Position numbers and translations under genes: made by a program
NCBI RefSeq assembly: GCF_900116625.1
Contig: NZ_FPBE01000001.1
Location: 248,001 to 312,000 of the forward strand
Length of the DNA: 64,000 nucleotides
Direction: 5' to 3'
DNA from: Idiomarina abyssalis
GTDB lineage: Bacteria; Pseudomonadota; Gammaproteobacteria; Enterobacterales; Alteromonadaceae
Shown here: positions 10,349-19,393 of the stretch, piece by piece
Layout of the letters: each line of letters starts with the position of its first letter
Numbering within the stretch: position 1 is the stretch's first letter
Notes under the pieces: generated by a model
Database searches by the model: none
What the model saw: the letters and a program-made list of their open reading frames with translations, nothing else
What the model was told of the DNA's origin: nothing

Positions 10349-12688
10349 ATGGAAATTTTTATTCTGTTAGTGGTTTTAGTGGTACTGGTGTTTGCAGTCG
10401 GAGATATCCGTCGCAGCCTGGTAACTAAACCGGTTTTTGCTATTTTTAAGCGCATTTTGCCGCCTATGTCGGATACCGAACGCGAAGCTATGGAAGCGGG
10501 TGACGTTTGGTGGGACGGCGAGTTGTTCAGCGGCCGCCCAGACTGGCAGAAGTTACTTGATGTACCCGAGCCAAAACTGACCGCTGATGAGCAGGCGTTT
10601 GTCGATAACCAGTTGGCAAAACTGATGGACATGCTGGACGATTTTAAAATTGTTCAACAAGACCGTGACTTACCCAAACAAGTTTGGGACTACCTGCGTA
10701 AAGAACGTTTCTTTGCCATGATTATTGGCAAAGATCACGGCGGCCTGGATTTTTCTCCCGCGGCAAACTCTTACATTGTTTCGAAAATTGCCAGCCGCTC
10801 TATCAGTGCGGCGGTATCGGTCATGGTGCCTAACTCATTAGGTCCGGGTGAGTTACTGACGCACTATGGTACAAAAGAGCAAAAAGACTATTGGTTACCA
10901 CGCCTTGCGGACGGAACAGACATTCCTTGTTTTGCACTGACAGGACCTGAGGCTGGCTCCGACGCGGGTGCTATTCCCGATGAAGGCATCATTTGCAAAG
11001 GCGAGCATGAAGGCAAAGAAGTTGTCGGCATTCGTCTTAATTGGTCTAAGCGCTACATTACACTGGCTCCGTCAGCAACCGTTTTGGGTTTGGCCTTTAA
11101 ACTCTATGACCCCGAAGCGCTTTTAGGCAGTAAAAAAGAAATAGGTATTACCTGTGCGTTAATTCCTACTTCGCATAAAGGCGTTGAAATTGGCGACCGC
11201 CATTTCCCGCTAAACCAGGCTTTCCTTAACGGTACAACCTTTGGTAAAGACGTTTTCATTCCGCTGGACTGGATTATTGGTGGTGCTGATTACGCTGGTA
11301 AAGGCTGGCGTATGTTGGTCGAATGCTTGTCAGCTGGCCGTGGTATTTCTTTACCCGCTCTGGCCACGGCGTCGGGCCATGTTACTCAGCGTATGACCGG
11401 TGCTTATGCTTACGTTCGTCAGCAGTTTGGTATGCCTATTGGTATGTTTGAAGGCGTTCAGTCATCAATGGGTAAAATTGGTGGCACCAACTACATTCTG
11501 GAATCAACACGCCGACTGACTATTTCTGCTTTGTGTCAGGGGCAGAGCCCGTCTGTTGTTACAGCCATGACCAAGTACCATATGACCGAAATGGGGCGCG
11601 AAGTACTTGAACACGCCATGGATATTCATGCCGGTAAAGGCATTCAGTTAGGTCCGCATAACTATTTGGGTCATGCGTACATGGCAACACCGGTATCCAT
11701 TACCGTTGAAGGCGCGAATATTCTGACTCGTAATTTGATGATATTTGGTCAGGGGGCAACGCGTTGTCACCCTTACGTGTTAAAAGAAATGAAGGCTGCA
11801 GCTAACCCGAATGAAGACGAAGGTATGCGCGAGTTTGACAGCCTGCTACTGAAACATATTGGCTTTGCTGCTAGCAACGTCTTTGGCAGCTTGTGGCTGG
11901 GTCTTACTGGTGCTCGTTTTGGTGAATCACCGGTTAGTGGTGAAACTGCACACTATTACCGCAAGCTGGGCCGTATGAGCCGCGGTCTTGCATTAGCGTC
12001 GGACATTTCCATGCTGATGATGGGAGGCGACTTAAAGCGTAAAGAGATGATCTCAGCCCGTTTAGGCGATGTTTTAAGCCACTTGTATATGGCTTCGGCA
12101 GTACTTAAGCGCTTTGAAGATGAAGGTCGCCAGGTGGCTGATTTGCCTTACGTTCATTACGCGCTTAAGCACCATTTATTCAGCATTGCTGATGCCTTCT
12201 ATGGCTTCTTTGACAACTTCCCGAACCGCTTTATGGCGTGGGTAATGCGTATACTGATTTTCCCTCTGGGAAATCACTTCAAAAAGCCATCAGATGAGAT
12301 CTTACAGAATATCAGCACCAGCATGATGGAGCCGGGGGTTACCCGTGACCGTCACACCTTCTTGTGCTACTGGAAAGACAGCATCGGTGACGCTACCGGA
12401 CACATGGAAAAAGCGTTCTTGTCTATGCTGGAAATGAAGCCGGTTTATAAAACACTGCGTAAGGCGCAAAAACGTGGTGAATTATCGTCCAACCTTAATG
12501 GTCAGGAACTGGCCGATGCGGCACTGCAAAAAGGCTTAGTCGACAAAGAAACGGCTGATAAGTTGGCTGAAACCGAAGAACTGCGTTTAACCGCTATTGG
12601 TGTCGACAGCTTTGCGCCGGGTATTATTGAGAATAATCAGTTCTATACGGCAAAAGGTGACATAAGAAAAGCAGCGGTTAAAGACTAA
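10349..12688 (+). CDS. fadE: Long-chain acyl-CoA dehydrogenase FadE
   Basis: 779 residues, the large FadE-type acyl-CoA dehydrogenase (E. coli 814) rather than the 380-residue form. It makes trans-2-enoyl-CoA in the first step of fatty acid beta-oxidation. An N-terminal membrane helix (IFILLVVLVVLVFAVGDI) is followed by a charged linker, the N-terminal/middle ACD domains (PCFALTGPEAGSDAG near 193, a flavin-contact motif) and the helical C-terminal domain, then the DUF1974-like extension (FLCYWKDSIGDATGHMEKA). It is preceded by psrA at a 63-bp gap, which carries no second PsrA palindrome. Confidence 0.93.
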   Translation: MEIFILLVVLVVLVFAVGDIRRSLVTKPVFAIFKRILPPMSDTEREAMEAGDVWWDGELFSGRPDWQKLLDVPEPKLTADEQAFVDNQLAKLMDMLDDFKIVQQDRDLPKQVWDYLRKERFFAMIIGKDHGGLDFSPAANSYIVSKIASRSISAAVSVMVPNSLGPGELLTHYGTKEQKDYWLPRLADGTDIPCFALTGPEAGSDAGAIPDEGIICKGEHEGKEVVGIRLNWSKRYITLAPSATVLGLAFKLYDPEALLGSKKEIGITCALIPTSHKGVEIGDRHFPLNQAFLNGTTFGKDVFIPLDWIIGGADYAGKGWRMLVECLSAGRGISLPALATASGHVTQRMTGAYAYVRQQFGMPIGMFEGVQSSMGKIGGTNYILESTRRLTISALCQGQSPSVVTAMTKYHMTEMGREVLEHAMDIHAGKGIQLGPHNYLGHAYMATPVSITVEGANILTRNLMIFGQGATRCHPYVLKEMKAAANPNEDEGMREFDSLLLKHIGFAASNVFGSLWLGLTGARFGESPVSGETAHYYRKLGRMSRGLALASDISMLMMGGDLKRKEMISARLGDVLSHLYMASAVLKRFEDEGRQVADLPYVHYALKHHLFSIADAFYGFFDNFPNRFMAWVMRILIFPLGNHFKKPSDEILQNISTSMMEPGVTRDRHTFLCYWKDSIGDATGHMEKAFLSMLEMKPVYKTLRKAQKRGELSSNLNGQELADAALQKGLVDKETADKLAETEELRLTAIGVDSFAPGIIENNQFYTAKGDIRKAAVKD

Positions 12689-12696
12689 CCGCTGCT
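12670..12696. terminator. Hairpin at the fadE / S41 peptidase convergence
   Basis: Perfect 11-bp stem AGCAGCGGTTA / TAACCGCTGCT with a 5-nt loop, overlapping the fadE stop. On the minus strand it is followed by TTTTCTT, which fits termination of the peptidase transcript. On the plus strand there is no T-run. Confidence 0.65.
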
Positions 12697-12707
12697 AATA
12701 CGAGTTC

Positions 12708-14048
12708 TTACTGAATAGACTCGCGCTTATCTTTCATATTGTAGATAGGTGTTACAAAAGAGCGCTTCTGAGCGCTCTTTTTCGTTTCTGCGCTAGCTGA
12801 AGCGGCAGGGCAGCTGCCACTGCTGATGTAAGTATTTGCAGCCGCTGTGAGTGGATCCTCAGCGCTGCCCCAGTCTCCAACAATTTCATCTTCAACTGAA
12901 CAGTTCGGAGCAATACCGTCGTAATATTTACCTTCACCTTCTGAGTTTACGGTCTCGAAGTTAATCGCAAAGGTGACTTTATCGCACAGCTCTTCGGGCT
13001 GTTGGCCTACCGGTTTACCACAGGTGGGTTCACCAACAGTAACAACCTCAATGTGAGGACTCAGGGAGTTAATAATGATTTCTGAAGACGAACAACTGCT
13101 GCCGGTAGTCAGTACAAATACACGGTCTAAATCTAACTGTTCAACGCCATCGACCAGACTAAAGTCAATGCTCTGATTATTGCTGCTGTTTTGTTCGTTA
13201 AAACGGTACTCCAAAAAGGTTTCACCCTGGACATTTATGCCTGCCGCCTGAGTTGCGACCTGGTTAGCGTAGCGGATCAAACCACCACCGTTGTAGCGAA
13301 CATCAATGACTAAATGGTTAATACCTTCAGCTGCAAATAAATCAAAGGCATTGTTTAAGTCGTCGCCTGTGCGGTTAATGAAAGAATCTAATGTAAAGTA
13401 GCCAACGGTTTCGCCGTCCAGCTGGTAAGTTTGAGCGCCCATAACGGTATTGGTTTCTACTTCAACTTTACTTAGCACTTCAGTTTGTTCTGTGCCGTCA
13501 GGCTTTTGCCAGGTAATTTCGCGGCTCAGGCCTTCTTCATTAGGGCCCAGCGCGTCATTAAATTCACCATTAGCAAGCAGTTCAGAAACCGCTACACCCT
13601 CAATAGCAATAAGTTCATCGGCGCGGTCAATGCCTGCGGTATCGGCAGGGGAGTCGTCATAGACAAAGCGAAACTTAACGCGGCTTTCATTAATTTGTTC
13701 CATAGAGAAGCCAAAGCCGAAGTAGGTAGCACTGACAAACAGCTGATCGTACTCTTCCTCAGTTAATATGTAACTGTAGCGGTCCTCCGGTGCACGCAGT
13801 TCTTCAAGTACCGCATACACATCGTCAAAAGCTTCAGGATCTAAACTGTCCTGCAGTTGGTCAGCCCAAAAATAGTCGTCCTTCATGTATTCGAAAAAGC
13901 GCTGATTTTGGTCCTCGACCGAGCAAAAGGCGTAACCATCGTCGTTATTGGTTCCGCCAGAATTGTCCGTACCACCGCTATCTGAACCACCGCAGGCAGA
14001 AAGGGTTAGAGTAATACCTATGCATAAAAGTGATTTGTCGAGTCTCAT
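12708..14048 (-). CDS. S41-family (C-terminal processing) peptidase lipoprotein
   Basis: 446 residues from the ATG at 14048, chosen because it has an upstream AAGAG and directly begins a lipoprotein signal peptide ending LTLSAC (Cys19). A longer frame upstream adds no signal. A low-complexity Gly/Ser/Asp linker (about 20-40) follows. Next come a PDZ-like region (FGFSMEQINESRVKF, DSPADTAGIDRADEL) and the S41 catalytic core, with the nucleophile Ser in TGSSCSSSEI. It is predicted to act at the periplasmic face of the envelope; the substrate is unknown. A terminator-like hairpin lies inside the last 60-70 bases of the coding region. Confidence 0.85.
   Translation of the reverse strand: MRLDKSLLCIGITLTLSACGGSDSGGTDNSGGTNNDDGYAFCSVEDQNQRFFEYMKDDYFWADQLQDSLDPEAFDDVYAVLEELRAPEDRYSYILTEEEYDQLFVSATYFGFGFSMEQINESRVKFRFVYDDSPADTAGIDRADELIAIEGVAVSELLANGEFNDALGPNEEGLSREITWQKPDGTEQTEVLSKVEVETNTVMGAQTYQLDGETVGYFTLDSFINRTGDDLNNAFDLFAAEGINHLVIDVRYNGGGLIRYANQVATQAAGINVQGETFLEYRFNEQNSSNNQSIDFSLVDGVEQLDLDRVFVLTTGSSCSSSEIIINSLSPHIEVVTVGEPTCGKPVGQQPEELCDKVTFAINFETVNSEGEGKYYDGIAPNCSVEDEIVGDWGSAEDPLTAAANTYISSGSCPAASASAETKKSAQKRSFVTPIYNMKDKRESIQ
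12757..12780 (+). terminator. Rho-independent terminator inside the 3' end of the S41 gene
   Basis: AAAGAGCGCT-TCTG-AGCGCTCTTT is a perfect 10-bp stem with a tetraloop followed on the plus strand by further T residues. It is well placed to stop transcripts reading through from fadE. It also reads as a hairpin with TTTTGT after it on the minus strand, within the peptidase codons about 50 bases before its stop. Confidence 0.7.
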
Positions 14049-14181
14049 ACTGCATCTCTTGTTGTGTTGTAAAAATGTTAATTTAGCATAAGGAACGAAA
14101 AGATAAACAGGGAACATGGCGTCTTTACTTAACTCATGGCAAACTGCTGACTATTGAAAACCAAACGAGAAAGCCGCTGTT

Positions 14182-15174
14182 ATGGCACAAGTAATGATAG
14201 ATATTGCGGGCACTGAGCTGACCGCCGAAGACAAAAAGCTTCTTGCGGCACCCGCCGTTAACGGCCTTATTTTATTTACACGCAACTTTGCGTCCTTAGA
14301 GCAGTTACAGACACTGACACGCGAGGCACGAGCTGCCGCCGACAAACCTTTGCTCATTGCGGTAGACCACGAAGGTGGGCGTGTGCAGCGTTTTCGTCAA
14401 GGCTTTAGCGCCATTCCTGCTATGGGGTCGCTGCAACAAATAGAAAATGAAGACGAACGACAGCGCGCCGCCCGCGACTTAGGCTGGCTAATGGCAGCAG
14501 AGGTTCAGGCTGTAGGTATTGATATTAGCTTTGCACCGGTGCTGGACGTAGACGACTGCAGTGACGTTATTGGTGATCGTGCTTTCTCGGCTGTGCCATC
14601 TGAAATTTCTAAACTGGCGTCGTCTTTTATTGAAGGCATGCACGAGGCGGGCATGGCGTGTACCGGCAAGCACTTTCCCGGGCATGGCTCCGTTCAGGCG
14701 GATTCCCACATTGCCATTCCTGAAGATGACCGAACTCTGGCGCAAATTAGGGCCCATGACTTAAAGCCGTTTTTGTCATTAAGCCAGAAACTGGACGGCA
14801 TTATGCCGGCCCATGTTATTTACCCGCAAATTGACCCTCAGCCCGCCGGTTTTAGCGAGTTTTGGTTGCAACAAATACTGCGCAGCGAGCTGCAGTTTAA
14901 TGGCACCATATTTAGTGACGATTTGTCTATGCAGGGCGCTACCGTTGCCGGTGACATGCAGCAACGCGCCGTAGCCGCTCTTAACGCCGGCTGCGACATG
15001 ATACTGGTGTGTAACGACAGAGCAGGCGCAGTGCAAGTGCTGGACGCTAACTTACCCGCTACCGAGCCAGAAAGCGCACAACGTGTGAATAGAATGCTGA
15101 TGTCATCGCCAGCGGTTTCGCTGGAAGAGTTAAAACGCACCGAACGCTGGGAACAAGCCCAACGCTGGTTGTAG
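14182..15174 (+). CDS. nagZ: Beta-N-acetylhexosaminidase (GH3) NagZ
   Basis: 330 residues. Cytosolic glycoside hydrolase family 3 enzyme that removes GlcNAc from anhydro-muropeptides in peptidoglycan recycling. The motif KHFPGHGSVQADSH (about 157-170) carries the NagZ-specific Asp-His catalytic dyad. The nucleophile Asp lies in FSDDLSMQGA (about 249). VDHEGGRVQRFR near residue 62 is also typical. Normal length for proteobacterial NagZ. Convergent with queC, 15 bp apart. Confidence 0.95.
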   Translation: MAQVMIDIAGTELTAEDKKLLAAPAVNGLILFTRNFASLEQLQTLTREARAAADKPLLIAVDHEGGRVQRFRQGFSAIPAMGSLQQIENEDERQRAARDLGWLMAAEVQAVGIDISFAPVLDVDDCSDVIGDRAFSAVPSEISKLASSFIEGMHEAGMACTGKHFPGHGSVQADSHIAIPEDDRTLAQIRAHDLKPFLSLSQKLDGIMPAHVIYPQIDPQPAGFSEFWLQQILRSELQFNGTIFSDDLSMQGATVAGDMQQRAVAALNAGCDMILVCNDRAGAVQVLDANLPATEPESAQRVNRMLMSSPAVSLEELKRTERWEQAQRWL

Positions 15175-15189
15175 GTTATTCATAGCTCT

Positions 15190-15846
15190 TTATTCATAAA
15201 GAAGGGGGTCTTCAATGCCGTTGGCGGCGAAGGCCTCTAAGCGCTCCTGACACGCACCGCATTTACCACAGGCTTTGTCGCGGCCGTTATAGCAAGTCCA
15301 GGTTTGGCTGTAATCCAGCCCCATTTTCAGGCCGTCGGCTAAAATTGCATTTTTATCTACATCTAAGTAGGGGGCGTGAACGGCTACCGGGTCGTAGTTG
15401 GCCATTTTACTCACTACGTCCATTTGTCGTACAAACTCGGGGCGGCAGTCGGGGTAAATAGCGTGATCACCCGAGTGCGCGCCATAGTAAACCGCCGAGG
15501 CGTTTTCAGACACCGCGTAACCAATGGCCAGTGACAGCAAAATCATGTTGCGGTTGGGTACTACGGTAGATTTCATTGACTCTTCTTCGTAGTGCCCTTC
15601 GGGAATGTCTATGTCGTCGGTGAGTGAACTGCCGGAAAGCAGAGAATTAATAGCGGTAATATCGACAACTTTATGGGGTATTCCATGCTGTTTACAGACG
15701 TTAGCCGCAACTTCAAGCTCTTTTACATGGCGTTGCCCATAGTTAAACGACAGTGCCAGAACCTCGTTTCCCTCTTGTAGCGCTTTGTGCAAAACGGTAA
15801 ACGAGTCCATTCCGCCTGAATAAATAACAACGACCTTTTGCGACAT
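15190..15846 (-). CDS. queC: 7-cyano-7-deazaguanine synthase QueC
   Basis: 218 residues from the ATG at 15846, which has GGGGAG upstream; a longer frame exists without such a signal. ATP-dependent ligase converting 7-carboxy-7-deazaguanine to preQ0 in queuosine synthesis. The PP-loop [12 protein letters not shown] is at residues 8-19. The zinc-binding cysteines lie in the C-terminal [18 protein letters not shown]. It is divergent from queE, the enzyme that makes its substrate, with a 62-bp shared promoter region. Confidence 0.96.
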   Translation of the reverse strand: MSQKVVVIYSGGMDSFTVLHKALQEGNEVLALSFNYGQRHVKELEVAANVCKQHGIPHKVVDITAINSLLSGSSLTDDIDIPEGHYEEESMKSTVVPNRNMILLSLAIGYAVSENASAVYYGAHSGDHAIYPDCRPEFVRQMDVVSKMANYDPVAVHAPYLDVDKNAILADGLKMGLDYSQTWTCYNGRDKACGKCGACQERLEAFAANGIEDPLLYE

Positions 15847-15908
15847 GCTGTAACTCCCCGTATAATCCGCATTCATACATTCTAGCCAAAGCCATTTTAA
15901 CGGAAGCT

Positions 15909-16580
15909 ATGCCTTACCGCATCAACGAAATTTTTGAAACCTTGCAAGGCGAGGGCACCTTTACCGGCGTGCCATCTATTTTTCTGCGTTTGCAGGGTTG
16001 TCCTGTGGGTTGCCCATGGTGCGATACCCAGCACACATGGGAGACCAACCCAAGTGACCAGGTAAGCGTTGAGCGCCTAATGGCAAAAACCGAAGCCAAC
16101 GCTGAGTGGGCTGAAATGACGGCAGAAGACATTATCAGCCGCTTTGAACAAGAAGGTTACACCGCCAAACACGTAGTTATAACCGGCGGCGAACCCGCTA
16201 TGTTTGATCTGCTGCCGCTTGGCAGCGCCTTAGAAGCCAAAGGCTACCAGCTGCAAATAGAAACCAGCGGTACCTTTGAGCTAAAAGTAACAGACAGCAC
16301 CTGGGTAACGGTGTCGCCCAAGCTTGATATGCCAGGCGGCTACCTGGTACGCCCAGACTGTATGGCACGCGCTAACGAAGTAAAGCACCCCGTAGCCATG
16401 CAAAAGCACATAGACGCGTTAGACTCCCTTCTAAAACGCTGCCCGCCCAAAGCAGACGCCGTAATTTGCCTGCAACCCATAAGCCAGCGGCCACGCGCCA
16501 CAGAGCTTGCCATGAAAACCTGTATAGCGCGTAACTGGCGCCTTTCTGTGCAGATGCATAAATATCTCAATATTGAGTAA
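15909..16580 (+). CDS. queE: 7-carboxy-7-deazaguanine synthase QueE
   Basis: 223 residues. Radical SAM enzyme that contracts CPH4 to 7-carboxy-7-deazaguanine. The cluster-binding motif is CPVGCPWC (C-x3-C-x2-C, about residues 31-38), a typical radical-SAM CxxxCxxC. The substrate-binding N-terminus INEIFETLQGEGTFTG is canonical, and TGGEPAMF is the SAM-binding GGE motif. Pairs with queC on the other strand. A short palindrome CTCAATATTGAG abuts the stop. Confidence 0.95.
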   Translation: MPYRINEIFETLQGEGTFTGVPSIFLRLQGCPVGCPWCDTQHTWETNPSDQVSVERLMAKTEANAEWAEMTAEDIISRFEQEGYTAKHVVITGGEPAMFDLLPLGSALEAKGYQLQIETSGTFELKVTDSTWVTVSPKLDMPGGYLVRPDCMARANEVKHPVAMQKHIDALDSLLKRCPPKADAVICLQPISQRPRATELAMKTCIARNWRLSVQMHKYLNIE

Positions 16581-16677
16581 GACATTTGCTACTTCTGATC
16601 TGACCTTCTAAAACCCGATCTATACTTCCTGAGCTCAACGCCAATTGTGGTGTTTGACTGTATGCCAGGAGGGAATT

Positions 16678-16953
16678 ATGAATACGGGTTTTGCTCGACG
16701 TTCTCGCGGTCAGGGAATGACGGAATATATTATTATTGTAGCTTTGATTGCCGTTGCGGCAATCGGTGTTTACTCACTTTTCGGTAAGTCCATACGTAAC
16801 CAGGTCGCTGGCCTTGCTCAGGAAATGACAGGGCAGTCGTCTTCCCAGCAAATCAATAGAGCTCGCCAATCTTCGCGCCGTGCCGGTACAGTTGCTAATA
16901 AGGAAGTAAACCTCGGTAACTATAATGAAGCTACGGAGCAAGGCGAACAATAA
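16678..16953 (+). CDS. Flp/Tad-type pilin-like protein
   Basis: 91 residues from the ATG at 16678, which follows a strong AGGAGGG; the frame extends upstream without such a signal. The N-terminus has a short basic leader, then RG/QGMTEY and a hydrophobic helix (IIIVALIAVAAIGVYSLFG). This is the Flp/TadE prepilin pattern, with cleavage after Gly and Glu-Tyr at +5/+6. A hydrophilic Ser/Arg/Gln-rich tail of about 55 residues makes it longer than typical Flp (50-80 residues). First gene of the Tad-like operon, so probably the major or structural pilin. Its stop overlaps the next start by one base. Confidence 0.75.
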   Translation: MNTGFARRSRGQGMTEYIIIVALIAVAAIGVYSLFGKSIRNQVAGLAQEMTGQSSSQQINRARQSSRRAGTVANKEVNLGNYNEATEQGEQ

Positions 16954-18176
16954 TGAGCGTCTTGACGGCTTCTAATCCACGTGCAAAAGGGCAAACCCTG
17001 ATTTTAATGATCGGGGTGTTGCTATTGGTGTCATTATTATTATTTGCCGTAACGGATATGGGTAAACACGCCAGGCGTCAGTGGTACTTGCAAAGTGTTG
17101 CTGATAACGCATCTTATAGCGCAGCTGTTGCAATGTCTCGTCAGATGAACTTTCTAGCATTAACAAATCGCGCGCTTATTGGTAATCAGGTGGCAATTGC
17201 CCAATGGGTGGGGTTGGCGAGCTATTTAGCTATGCTCGATAGAACGGCTGATAATCTCGAAGCCGTTACATCATTCATTCCATATCTAGGACAAATCACC
17301 CGAGCACTATCAACAATAATTGCGCGTATTGAAGAAGGCTTTGAGCAGGTTGTGAAAACCCTGATTCGTTTCCAGTCTGCGGTAATACAGGGAATATCTG
17401 CAGCGCAAAGACTGTTAGATGCAAGCTTTGCTATAGAACTGCCTTTGCTTATTCAGGATATCGTTTCCAAACATTCAGAAGAGCTTAGCTGGGAAGCATA
17501 TCAAGGCGGCGGAATAGCACCGTTTCCAAGCCTATGGTGGCGCAAGACTGAAGTGCGCAACACCAAGAATAAAAACGAATCTAAGGAGTTAGAAGAACTT
17601 ACTCTTAAAAGTCTTGACCCGTTTAGCAAAAGTAGAGGATACGATTGGGTCAATGTTTTTACCCATAAAATAGTGAAACGAGGTGGTACAGAATTATCGA
17701 GAAACAGAAACGGGGGCTGGGATTGGCATGCATTAGATTCTGTTTCACTCCACGGTCGGCGTTGGTTTATAGGAAGCTTCAAAGAACAGCTTCCGTTAGG
17801 TTGGGGAGCAAAGGCTCAGGATCAACGACGTTATCATCGTTCAAATTATGGTGGTGCCTTTCGCAGCAACTCGATGTCTTCTCGGATGGCTCTGGCGCAG
17901 ATGGGATCGTTAAATGATGAGCCTCGTCGTTTTAGTTTCATGCGTCTTAGTAGTTTTCTAAACATGAGTATGGATACGGTCATAGTTAAGGTAAGTGGTA
18001 TTAAGCAAGCTGCGTATGCAAAATCGAGAACAAGTTTTAACCGACCAAGCAGTGTTTTTCCGCGGGCTGATGAGTATATAGAAACTGATAACCTCTTCAA
18101 TGCGTTGTGGGAAGCTGAATTAGTAGCCATTTCAGACATCGATAAGATAGGGATATTAGGCCGTGAAGCCCTTTAA
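16953..18176 (+). CDS. TadG-like pilus-assembly protein
   Basis: 407 residues. A single N-terminal hydrophobic helix (TLILMIGVLLLVSLLLFAV, about 15-33) follows a short basic segment with KGQ. The rest is a large extracytoplasmic region with SVADNASYSAAVAMSRQ (about 48-64), the alanine-rich stretch usual in TadG/TadE-like proteins. Position second in the operon fits a minor pilin or tip-like component. It lacks the conserved Glu at +5. No von Willebrand domain is evident, unlike classical TadG. Function is inferred from context. Confidence 0.65.
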   Translation: MSVLTASNPRAKGQTLILMIGVLLLVSLLLFAVTDMGKHARRQWYLQSVADNASYSAAVAMSRQMNFLALTNRALIGNQVAIAQWVGLASYLAMLDRTADNLEAVTSFIPYLGQITRALSTIIARIEEGFEQVVKTLIRFQSAVIQGISAAQRLLDASFAIELPLLIQDIVSKHSEELSWEAYQGGGIAPFPSLWWRKTEVRNTKNKNESKELEELTLKSLDPFSKSRGYDWVNVFTHKIVKRGGTELSRNRNGGWDWHALDSVSLHGRRWFIGSFKEQLPLGWGAKAQDQRRYHRSNYGGAFRSNSMSSRMALAQMGSLNDEPRRFSFMRLSSFLNMSMDTVIVKVSGIKQAAYAKSRTSFNRPSSVFPRADEYIETDNLFNALWEAELVAISDIDKIGILGREAL

Positions 18177-18702
18177 GCAAACTGGACAGGCTGTTATTGA
18201 GTTCATTTTATCGGTTGGAGGGCTTGCCGCTATTTTTATTTCGGTACAGGAAGTGCTCGCTCCAGCTATAGAAATTAATACAGCTGACTTAATCGCAGCC
18301 CGCGAGGCTATATGGGAAAGAGTTAGGAGCGATGATAAAACCAGCCTATCCGGTGATTATCGTTTAAACAAACATACTGAGATATTTTTTGACCCAATAA
18401 ATAGGTTACTACCTATAGGTCTTGAAGGGGATAATTTACGGGTTCTTAAGCCGTCTAACAATGAAGCTTTTTATCCAATGGCGCGGCTCAATAATAGCTG
18501 GCAAGCACAAACCCCAGATGAATTATCAAGTCGACCTGCATCGTTAGTTGTTAATAACGCGCTGTCGGGGGATGCAGTGCGGTTAATACAGGAAGGAATA
18601 GGGTGGATTTTTTTAGCTGAAGAACTTAGTTCGGATTCACTAATATTTGGAACGATTTCTCCAGATGTTGTTCCGCCGGAAGCATATAAGAAAAAGGATT
18701 AA
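18163..18702 (+). CDS. TadE-like pseudopilin
   Basis: 179 residues, GTG start overlapping the previous gene by 14 bases. The N-terminus TG/QAVIEFILSVGGLAAIF has the TadE pattern: Gly at -1, Glu at +5, aromatic at +6, then a hydrophobic helix. The remainder is an exported domain of no recognised family. Predicted minor pseudopilin of the Tad apparatus, processed by a prepilin peptidase that is not encoded in this cluster. Confidence 0.7.
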   Translation: MKPFKQTGQAVIEFILSVGGLAAIFISVQEVLAPAIEINTADLIAAREAIWERVRSDDKTSLSGDYRLNKHTEIFFDPINRLLPIGLEGDNLRVLKPSNNEAFYPMARLNNSWQAQTPDELSSRPASLVVNNALSGDAVRLIQEGIGWIFLAEELSSDSLIFGTISPDVVPPEAYKKKD

Positions 18703-18704
18703 TT

Positions 18705-19205
18705 ATGGATTTGCCTGTCGTGCTAGATGATTGGAGTTGGGTAGAACAGCCTATTAGCTCTTCTATTAGTGTTAATGCACTTTTTTTGGATGATCCTAAA
18801 GTTCCAGACTGGGAAGCGCTGGAACAGTTCTATCCATACTGTCCGGGGGGAAAGACGATTTTCTGGCTTTGTCCTATCGACGGGACGGACTGGACGCTAT
18901 TTGAAGTTGAGAATGAACAGTGGGTGCTAATGCCAATGACTAGTTTCCCACCTAAAGAGAAACTTTTAAAAGGTCCGTTTACTCCAATTTCAAAACATGA
19001 AAATAACGGTAAAGAAGTGTGGGTATACTTGGCTAGATACCCTCTTAAACAGCTACAAACATCGATGATGTTTTATTACAGCCAAAAAGTTGATGCTTTC
19101 CAATCTATTGAAAAAGAGAACGATGTCTGGATTTTCAAAGAAGATATGGGCCGCCTCATGTTCTCTGAGCAAGGCGAGTATGTGATTTTGGTTCATATCT
19201 TATGA
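18705..19205 (+). CDS. Hypothetical protein of the Tad-like operon
   Basis: 166 residues, rich in Trp, Pro and acidic residues (for example WSWVEQP, FWLCPIDGTDWTLFEVENEQW). No signal peptide or membrane helix is apparent, so as read it would be cytoplasmic. I do not recognise a family. Its start is 2 bp after the TadE-like gene and its stop overlaps the next start by 4 bases, so it is firmly part of the operon. Its role could be a chaperone or accessory factor, but nothing in the sequence decides this. Confidence 0.6.
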   Translation: MDLPVVLDDWSWVEQPISSSISVNALFLDDPKVPDWEALEQFYPYCPGGKTIFWLCPIDGTDWTLFEVENEQWVLMPMTSFPPKEKLLKGPFTPISKHENNGKEVWVYLARYPLKQLQTSMMFYYSQKVDAFQSIEKENDVWIFKEDMGRLMFSEQGEYVILVHIL

Positions 19206-19393
19206 TTCGAAAGGAAAGTGGTCAGGCATCAACTGAGTGGTTGCTCATTTCGCTACTGATAATGACCGTTTTGTTAATTGTTGAAGAGCAGTTTTCTCTC
19301 ATTGATTACTTAATAGAGACAGGTCGAAAGGCGAAAGAGTTCTATCACTTTATTTGGCGCTATTTAGTTTTAATTCCAGGAGGGTCTTCATGA
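19202..19393 (+). CDS. Small prepilin-like protein
   Basis: 63 residues. MIRKESG/QASTEW followed by the hydrophobic helix LLISLLIMTVLLIV is the class III prepilin pattern (Gly at -1, Glu +5, aromatic +6). A 30-residue hydrophilic tail follows. It overlaps its neighbours by 4 bases on both sides (ATGA junctions). Probably a minor or second Flp-like subunit. Small size and good start context support a real gene. Confidence 0.7.
   Translation: MIRKESGQASTEWLLISLLIMTVLLIVEEQFSLIDYLIETGRKAKEFYHFIWRYLVLIPGGSS

Noticed and set aside
16566-16577. Palindrome CTCAATATTGAG at the queE stop
   Set aside because: Too short and A+T-rich to be a terminator, no T-run, could be chance.
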